DNA of 64,000 nt from Pseudoclavibacter sp. RFBB5. Lineage in GTDB: Bacteria; Actinomycetota; Actinomycetes; Actinomycetales; Microbacteriaceae. Both the position numbers and the translations under genes were made by a program. How positions within the stretch are numbered: position 1 is the stretch's first letter; each line of letters opens with the position of its first letter. Of this stretch, positions 58,407-64,000 are shown one piece after another. The notes under the pieces are model-generated. The model did not search any database. It was not told where the DNA came from and saw only the letters and a program-made list of their open reading frames with translations. The stretch lies in NCBI RefSeq assembly GCF_002931555.1, contig NZ_PSTZ01000006.1, forward strand, positions 186,001 to 250,000, written 5' to 3'.

Positions 58407-59834
58407 GTGGACGCCCTGCTGGATCCACTCATTCTCGCGCGGTGGCAGTTCGGTGTCACGACGATCTACCACTTCCTCTTCGTGCCCGTCACGCTGGGTC
58501 TGGTCCTCGCCATCGCGATCTGGCAGACGGCATGGGTGCGCACGGGCAAGGTCACGTACCTGCGACTCACGAAGCTCTTCGGCAAGATGTTCCTCATCAA
58601 CTTCGCCATGGGCGTCGTGACCGGCATCGTGCAGGAGTTCCAGTTCGGCATGAACTGGTCTGACTACTCGCGTTTCGTCGGCGACGTGTTCGGGGCCCCG
58701 CTCGCGTTCGAAGGACTCGTGGCGTTCTTCCTCGAGGCGACCTTCATCGGGTTGTGGATCTTCGGCTGGGACAAGCTGCCGCCGAAGCTGCACCTCGCCA
58801 CCATCTGGATGACCATGATCGGAACGTGGACCTCGGCCTACTTCATCCTGGCCGCCAACGCGTTCATGCAGAACCCGGTCGGGTACGAGATGAACGAGGC
58901 CAACGGGCGAGCTGAACTCGTCGACTTCGGTGCCGTGCTGACCAACCCGGTTGCGCTCGCCGCGCTGCCGCACACGATCTTCGCCTCGCTCATGGTGGGA
59001 GCGGCCATCATCATCGCGACCGCCGCGTGGCACCTCAAGCGCGACCAGAACCACGACGTCATGTGGCCCGCCCTCAAGTTCGGCCTCTGGTTCATGCTCG
59101 TCGGCGGCGTCGGCACCATGCTCAGCGGCGACCAGCTCGGCCTCGCCATGGTCGAGGCGCAGCCCATGAAGATGGCGGCCGCCGAGGCTCTGTACACGAC
59201 TGCCACCGGCGCGGACGCATCCTTCTCGGTCTTCACATGGGGAACCCCGGACGGCTCGTCCGAGCTCTTCTCCATCCGCATCCCCTACCTCCTCTCGTTC
59301 CTGTCGACGCACACGTTCGACGGAACGGTCGAGGGCATCAACGATCTGCAGGCGCAGTACACGGCGCTCTACGGTCCGGGCGACTACGCGCCGATCATCT
59401 GGGTCACGTACTGGTCCTTCCGCTGGATGATGGGCTTCGGCATGGCGTCCATCGCGGTCGCCATGGCCGGCCTCTGGGTGACGCGCAAGAAGGCGAAGAA
59501 CCCGCCGAGGAAGTGGATGTTCAACGTCGCGATCCTCACCGTCCTGTTCCCGACGCTGGGCATCACGGTCGGATGGATCTTCACCGAGATGGGACGCCAG
59601 CCCTGGCTGGTGTTCGGGCTGCTCAAGACCGAGTCCGGCGTCTCCCCGAACGTGAGCGGCCTGAGCGTGCTCATCTCGCTCATCGCGTTCACGGTCGTCT
59701 ACGCGATCCTCGCGATCGTCGAGGTGAAGCTGCTGCTGAAGGCGGCTCAGTCCGAGCCGCCGAGTTTCGATTCGAATGCCGATGGCACCGTCGACGACGT
59801 TGCCGATGTCAAGGTGAAAGCGAGCGTCTACTGA
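58407..59834 (+). CDS. cydA: Cytochrome bd ubiquinol/menaquinol oxidase subunit I
   Basis: A 475-residue membrane subunit that oxidises quinol and carries hemes b558, b595 and d. Conserved points: RWQFGVTTIYHFLFVPVTLG with the heme ligand His22, WSDYSRFVGDVFGAPLAFE, and GWIFTEMGRQPWLVFG (GRQPW). The Q-loop is short, as in Gram-positive oxidases. GTG start preceded by AGGAGG. The stop overlaps the cydB ATG. The enzyme gives high-affinity oxygen use under low oxygen or stress. Confidence 0.97.
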   Translation: MDALLDPLILARWQFGVTTIYHFLFVPVTLGLVLAIAIWQTAWVRTGKVTYLRLTKLFGKMFLINFAMGVVTGIVQEFQFGMNWSDYSRFVGDVFGAPLAFEGLVAFFLEATFIGLWIFGWDKLPPKLHLATIWMTMIGTWTSAYFILAANAFMQNPVGYEMNEANGRAELVDFGAVLTNPVALAALPHTIFASLMVGAAIIIATAAWHLKRDQNHDVMWPALKFGLWFMLVGGVGTMLSGDQLGLAMVEAQPMKMAAAEALYTTATGADASFSVFTWGTPDGSSELFSIRIPYLLSFLSTHTFDGTVEGINDLQAQYTALYGPGDYAPIIWVTYWSFRWMMGFGMASIAVAMAGLWVTRKKAKNPPRKWMFNVAILTVLFPTLGITVGWIFTEMGRQPWLVFGLLKTESGVSPNVSGLSVLISLIAFTVVYAILAIVEVKLLLKAAQSEPPSFDSNADGTVDDVADVKVKASVY

Positions 59835-60862
59835 TGGATCTGCCCGTCCTCTGGTTCTGGATCGTCGCGTTCTTCTTCATCGGGTACTTCGTGCTCGACG
59901 GCTTCGACTTCGGCGTCGGCATCGCCCTCCCGTTCATCGGCAAGGACGACACCGACCGGCGAGTGCTCATCAACACGATCGGCCCGATCTGGGACCTCAA
60001 CGAGACGTGGGTGATCGTCGCCGGGGCCGTGCTGTTCGCATCGTTCCCCGAGTGGTACGCGACGATCTTCTCCGGCTTCTACCTGCCCCTGCTGCTCATC
60101 CTGCTGGCGCTCATCGTCCGAGGGGTCTCGTTCGAGTACCGGCACCAGGGCAAGGGCGTCGAATGGACGAGATGGTTCGACTGGATGATCTTCGTCGGCT
60201 CGATCGTGCCCGCCTTCCTCTGGGGCGTCGCGTTCGCGAACATCACCCAGGGGCTCGCGCTCGATGAGAACTTCAACTACGTCGGCTCGTTCTTCGACCT
60301 GCTGAACCCCTATGCGCTGCTCGGCGGGCTCACGACGCTCACGCTGTTCTTCTACCATGGGCTGGTGTTCATCACGAGGAAGACCGAGGGGGAGATCCTC
60401 GACCGTGCTCGCGCGCTCGCCCTGAAGGTCGGCGTGCTCGTCGCGGTGCTCGCGATCACGTTCCTCGGCTGGACGGTCACCGCGAACTTCTCGATCGCGG
60501 GCATGATGCTCGCGATGGTCGCCGTGCTCGCGTTCGTCGGCTCGTACGTCGGCACGCTGCTGCGTCGCGATGGCATCGCCTTCGCGCTCGGCGCTCTGAC
60601 GGTGGCCGCGGCCGTGCTCACGCTGTTCGCGTCGCTCTTCCCCAACCTCATCCCGAACACGCTCGACCCGGCCAACCCGCTGACGATCATCAACGGCTCC
60701 TCCAGCGACTACACGCTGACGATCATGAGCTGGGCCGCGCTCATCATCGTGCCGTTCGTGCTGGGGTACCAGGCGTGGACCTTCTGGGTCTTCCGGAAGC
60801 GCATCAGCCGCACCATGATCACGGGAGAAGCGCCCAAGGAGCCAGCGGCCGTGGCCGCCTAG
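59834..60862 (+). CDS. cydB: Cytochrome bd oxidase subunit II
   Basis: A 342-residue membrane partner of CydA. LPVLWFWIVAFFFIGYFVLD, then GFDFGVGIALPF is the CydB signature, and GPIWDLNETWVIVAGAVLFA, SFPEWYATIFSGFYLPL and RGVSFEYRHQ follow. About eight to nine helices. The ATG overlaps the cydA stop by 1 base, and cydD starts 3 bases after the stop. Confidence 0.97.
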   Translation: MDLPVLWFWIVAFFFIGYFVLDGFDFGVGIALPFIGKDDTDRRVLINTIGPIWDLNETWVIVAGAVLFASFPEWYATIFSGFYLPLLLILLALIVRGVSFEYRHQGKGVEWTRWFDWMIFVGSIVPAFLWGVAFANITQGLALDENFNYVGSFFDLLNPYALLGGLTTLTLFFYHGLVFITRKTEGEILDRARALALKVGVLVAVLAITFLGWTVTANFSIAGMMLAMVAVLAFVGSYVGTLLRRDGIAFALGALTVAAAVLTLFASLFPNLIPNTLDPANPLTIINGSSSDYTLTIMSWAALIIVPFVLGYQAWTFWVFRKRISRTMITGEAPKEPAAVAA

Positions 60863-60865
60863 CCT

Positions 60866-62536
60866 GTGAAACCCCTCGACCCCCGACTCCTGAGCCACGC
60901 CGCGTCGGCACGAAGCTTCTTCGTGCTCGGCGCGGCCCTCGGGGTCGTGCAGACGGCATCCGTCGTCGGCTTCGCCTGGCTGGTCACCCACCTCATCGTG
61001 TCGGCGATCGCGGGCGAGCGCGTCGACGAGCTCCTGCCCTGGTTCGGGGCGCTGCTCGCGGTCATCGCAGCGCGCAGCGCCGCGACCTGGGGCATGGAGG
61101 CGGTCTCCGCTCGGGCTGCGGCGAAGGTGAAGAGCGAGCTGCGCTCGAAGCTGCTGGCATCCATCGCGAAGCTCGGCCCGGCCTGGCTGGCCAGCACGTC
61201 GAGCTCCCGGCTCACGACACTTGCCGGACCGGGGCTCGGCGCCCTCGACACCTACTTCTCGAAGTACCTGCCGCAGCTCATCCTGACGGCCATCGCAGCG
61301 CCCGTGCTGATCGTCGTCATGGCGATCTGGGACCTCCCCTCCGCCATCACCGTCATCACCACCCTGCCGCTCATCCCCGTCTTCATGATCCTCATCGGGT
61401 GGGCGACGCAGAAGGTGCAGCAGCGGCAGTGGTCGGCGCTCTCGACGCTGGCGACGGGGTTCCTGGAGGTCGTCGAGGGGCTCTCGACGCTCAAGATCTT
61501 CGGCAGAGCCGAGCGGCAGCCCACGCGAATACGACAGGTCACCGACGACTACCGGGTCGCGACGATGAAGGTCCTCCGCCTCTCGTTCATGTCCGGGTTC
61601 GCGCTCGAGCTCCTCGCGAGCCTCTCGGTGGCGCTCATCGCCGTCACGATCGGCATCCAGCTCATCAACCGTGAGATGTCGCTCGAGGTGGGACTCTTCG
61701 TGCTGCTGCTCGCGCCCGAGGTGTACCTTCCGCTGCGCCAGGTCGGCGCCCAGTTCCACGCGGCGGCCGATGGCGTCGCCGCGTCCGAGGACGTGTTCGC
61801 GGTGATCGAGGAGGCCGACGCGGCTCCCGGTGATTCGCAGACCGCTGCGCGGGGTGCATCCGACGCGGGACGCCCGGGCCCGGGCAGAACCCTGGGAGAC
61901 CTCGTGCTCAACGATGTCACTGCCGGCTACGAGGGTCGGTCCGTGCTGCGGCATCACAGCCTCGTCGCCCCGGCTGGGGAAGTGACGGCGATCGTCGGCC
62001 CCTCTGGCGCGGGCAAGTCGACGCTGCTCGCCGTCGTGCGTGGCACGGTCGACTCGGTCGGCTCCGTGAGTGTCGGCGGCGAGCACCTGACCGGTGAGGC
62101 GCGTCGGGCGGCCATCGCGTGGATGGGCCAGTCGCCGTCGCTGATCGAAGGAAGCGTCGCCGAGAACGTGGCCCTCGGCCAACCGGACGCGAGCCCGGAA
62201 GACGTGCGCGCCGCGCTCAGCGCCGCTGGCCTCGCGTCCCTTGACGCAGATCGGATGCTCGGCGTCGCCGGCGCGGGTCTCTCCGGCGGGCAGTCCCAGC
62301 GCGTCGCCCTCGCCCGCACGCTGTTGCGAGCGCGTCGCCTCGACTGCCCTGTCGTGCTGTTCGACGAGCCGAGCTCGGCGCTCGACGCCGAGACTGAGCG
62401 TCGCATCGCGGCGGCGTTCCGGGCCCTCGCCGACGAAGGGCGCGTCGTTCTCGTCGTCAGCCACCGGCGAGCGCTCGTCGCGTCCGCGGACTCCGTCCAC
62501 GCCGTCGAACGCATCGATGCGGTGGTCAGCTCATGA
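60866..62536 (+). CDS. cydD: ABC exporter subunit CydD (cytochrome bd assembly)
   Basis: A 556-residue half-transporter: six-helix membrane domain (about 1-310) and an ATPase. Walker A is AIVGPSGAGKSTLLAVVRGT, the signature GLSGGQSQRVALARTLL, and Walker B CPVVLFDEPSSALD. AGPGLGALDTYFSKYLPQLI is a CydD-type segment. With CydC it exports cysteine/glutathione, needed for heme insertion into cytochrome bd. GTG start; the end overlaps cydC by 4 bases. Confidence 0.95.
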   Translation: MKPLDPRLLSHAASARSFFVLGAALGVVQTASVVGFAWLVTHLIVSAIAGERVDELLPWFGALLAVIAARSAATWGMEAVSARAAAKVKSELRSKLLASIAKLGPAWLASTSSSRLTTLAGPGLGALDTYFSKYLPQLILTAIAAPVLIVVMAIWDLPSAITVITTLPLIPVFMILIGWATQKVQQRQWSALSTLATGFLEVVEGLSTLKIFGRAERQPTRIRQVTDDYRVATMKVLRLSFMSGFALELLASLSVALIAVTIGIQLINREMSLEVGLFVLLLAPEVYLPLRQVGAQFHAAADGVAASEDVFAVIEEADAAPGDSQTAARGASDAGRPGPGRTLGDLVLNDVTAGYEGRSVLRHHSLVAPAGEVTAIVGPSGAGKSTLLAVVRGTVDSVGSVSVGGEHLTGEARRAAIAWMGQSPSLIEGSVAENVALGQPDASPEDVRAALSAAGLASLDADRMLGVAGAGLSGGQSQRVALARTLLRARRLDCPVVLFDEPSSALDAETERRIAAAFRALADEGRVVLVVSHRRALVASADSVHAVERIDAVVSS

Positions 62537-64000
62537 CCCGTCTCCAGGAGCGCCCGTCCGCCGATGAGCGCCGGATCCTGCGCCTCGCCATGCCGTCCGC
62601 GCGTCGCCTGTGGCCGTCCATCGCGATGGGGCTCCTGAGCGCCATCTGCGCCGTGGCGCTCCTCGCCACGAGCGCCTACCTGCTCACGCGGGCCTCGGAG
62701 ATCATCCACATCCTGCTGCTCGGCATCGCCATCGTGGGAGTCCGCGCGTTCGCCATCGGGCGTGCGGTCTTCCGCTACGTCGAACGGCTGCTCGGACACG
62801 ACGCCTCCTTCCGGCAGCTCGCGGAACTGCGCGTCGGGGTGCTCGAGCGGCTCATCCCGCTCGCACCCGCCGGCCTCGCCACGCATCGTCGCGGCGACCT
62901 GCTGACCCGGCTCGTGAGCGACGTCGACGAGCTGCAGTTCCTGCCGCTCCGAGTCGCGCAGCCCCTCATCATCGCGGGGCTCACGTCGACGCTCGCCGTC
63001 GTCGGCATCTGGCTCGTGAGCGCGCCCGCAGCGATCGTGCTCGCGCTCTGCCTCCTGCTGGCTGGCATCGTCGCGACAACGACGAACCTGGCCATCTCCG
63101 GCCGCGCCGACCGGGAGGCCGCGCCGCTGCGCGCGGCGCTCAACGACCGCATCTACGAGACCGTCTCCAACTTCGAGACGCTCGAGGCATACGGAGCCCT
63201 CGACGCGAAGCTCGCGGAGGTCGACGCGGCAGACGCGCGCCTGCGCGACGCGCTGGTCTCCCGCGCCAGGGGCAGCGGTGCGGTCGCAGGTTCCGTGATG
63301 CTCTTCTCGGGCTTCGCGACGGCGGGCGCCCTCGCCGTCGGCATCACCCCGACGGTCGACGGTACCCTGCTCGCGCCCATGCTCACCCTCATCGCGCTCG
63401 TGCCGATGGCCCTCTTCGAGATCTTCGCGCAGGTGCCCCAGGCGGTGGCCGCCTGGCGTCAGGTCAGGGCGAGCGCGGTTCGTGTCGCCGACGTGGCACC
63501 GGGGGATGCGCCGAAGAGCCTGCCGGACGCCCAGCTGCTTCCGGAACCGCGCCAGGGGCCGACCCGACCGGTGACGCTGGCACTCGACGGCGTCTCCGCG
63601 TTCTGGCCCGGCGACCCCGAGCTCGCGATCCGCGAGATCTCCCTCGAGCTGGCACCCGGCGACCGGCTGCTCGTCGAAGGCGAGTCTGGTGCCGGCAAGA
63701 CGACGCTCGCCAACGTGCTCGTCCGGTTCCTGGACTACGAGGGCTCGTACCAGCTCAACGGCGTCGAGGCGAAGGAGTACGCGCCCGCGCAGGTGCGCGG
63801 AGTCGTCGGACTCGTCGAGCAGCGGCCCCACATCTTCGACGAGACCATCAGACAGAACCTGCTGTTCGCGAAGCCGGACGCCGACGACGCCGAACTCGAG
63901 GCCGTCCTCCGCCGAGTGGGGCTCGGAGCATGGCTCGAAGAGCGGGGCGGACTCGAGGCCAGAGTCGGCGAGCACGGCTCGCTCGTGTCCGGCGGGCAGG
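62533..64000 (+). CDS. cydC: ABC exporter subunit CydC (3' end beyond the window)
   Basis: At least 489 residues of the second half-transporter. The membrane domain begins LLSAICAVALLATSAYLLTR and holds VRAFAIGRAVFRYVERLLGH, a CydC signature. The ATPase has Walker A VEGESGAGKTTLANVLV and, at the very edge, the start of the signature (SLVSGGQ). Walker B and the C-terminus lie outside the window, so the gene is cut by the edge rather than broken. ATG 62533 overlaps the cydD stop. Confidence 0.95.
   Translation, partial: MTRLQERPSADERRILRLAMPSARRLWPSIAMGLLSAICAVALLATSAYLLTRASEIIHILLLGIAIVGVRAFAIGRAVFRYVERLLGHDASFRQLAELRVGVLERLIPLAPAGLATHRRGDLLTRLVSDVDELQFLPLRVAQPLIIAGLTSTLAVVGIWLVSAPAAIVLALCLLLAGIVATTTNLAISGRADREAAPLRAALNDRIYETVSNFETLEAYGALDAKLAEVDAADARLRDALVSRARGSGAVAGSVMLFSGFATAGALAVGITPTVDGTLLAPMLTLIALVPMALFEIFAQVPQAVAAWRQVRASAVRVADVAPGDAPKSLPDAQLLPEPRQGPTRPVTLALDGVSAFWPGDPELAIREISLELAPGDRLLVEGESGAGKTTLANVLVRFLDYEGSYQLNGVEAKEYAPAQVRGVVGLVEQRPHIFDETIRQNLLFAKPDADDAELEAVLRRVGLGAWLEERGGLEARVGEHGSLVSGGQ

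Noticed and set aside
59828-62500. An 890-codon minus-strand open frame opposite cydB and cydD.
   Set aside because: Translation is D/E/R/H-rich noise typical of antisense frames in GC-rich genes.

Overview
The window is high-GC DNA (roughly 70 percent by eye) from an actinomycete, most likely a member of the Microbacteriaceae. The evidence is the order rne, rplU, rpmA, obgE, nadD, rsfS, tRNA-Ala, an Lsr2 nucleoid protein, a DUF222/HNH endonuclease of the 13E12-repeat type, an actinobacterial T-box ahead of ileS, and frequent GTG starts with 4-base GTGA/ATGA gene overlaps. The family placement is an inference.

Layout. 1-7000: the end of a LuxR-type response regulator and a membrane protein with a DUF4097-like domain, then an oligopeptide/dipeptide-type ABC importer operon on the minus strand with a divergent TetR gene. 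7150-9290: a frameshifted DUF222/HNH gene and a small lipoprotein. 9400-15500: promoter, T-box leader, ileS, folC, a small membrane protein and ndk. 15560-25400: an M20 amidohydrolase, then the housekeeping block rne/rng, rplU-rpmA, obgE, nadD, rsfS, a TauE/SafE permease and tRNA-Ala(GGC) with its own promoter and terminator. 25430-28140: accessory enzymes, including an oxidoreductase/TetR pair that shares two matching palindromic operators.

28300-42000 is the most distinctive part. It is a minus-strand nonribosomal peptide cassette that reads, in transcription order: a small secreted peptide gene, a stem-loop, one 3492-residue NRPS (C-A-T three times, then a thioesterase), an MbtH-like protein, a two-gene ABC exporter and an Sfp-type phosphopantetheinyl transferase. 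The last four genes overlap by 4 bases each. The three adenylation domains have almost the same predicted, acid-rich pocket, and the first condensation domain looks EntF-like, so the product may be an acyl-capped tripeptide built from one kind of cationic amino acid. No acyl or aryl donor gene is visible here.

42100-46700: a fusion of a DedA-like domain, a rhomboid-like middle part and a DUF2156 lysyltransferase domain; a flavodoxin-fold reductase with a divergent TetR; and a VOC protein. 46775-53190: a complete mevalonate operon (mevalonate kinase, diphosphomevalonate decarboxylase, phosphomevalonate kinase, type 2 IPP isomerase, HMG-CoA reductase, HMG-CoA synthase), in the order known from Streptomyces sp. 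CL190. 53220-58160: a universal stress protein, Lsr2, an AEC transporter, a stand-alone HtaA-domain protein, an App1-like phosphatase and a DedA protein. 58229-64000: cydA, cydB, cydD and cydC, encoding cytochrome bd oxidase and its assembly ABC exporter; cydC runs off the window edge.

Stretches of more than 300 bases without a gene: only 9287-9691, which holds the ileS promoter and T-box. No insertion sequence, CRISPR array, rRNA gene or replication origin was seen.
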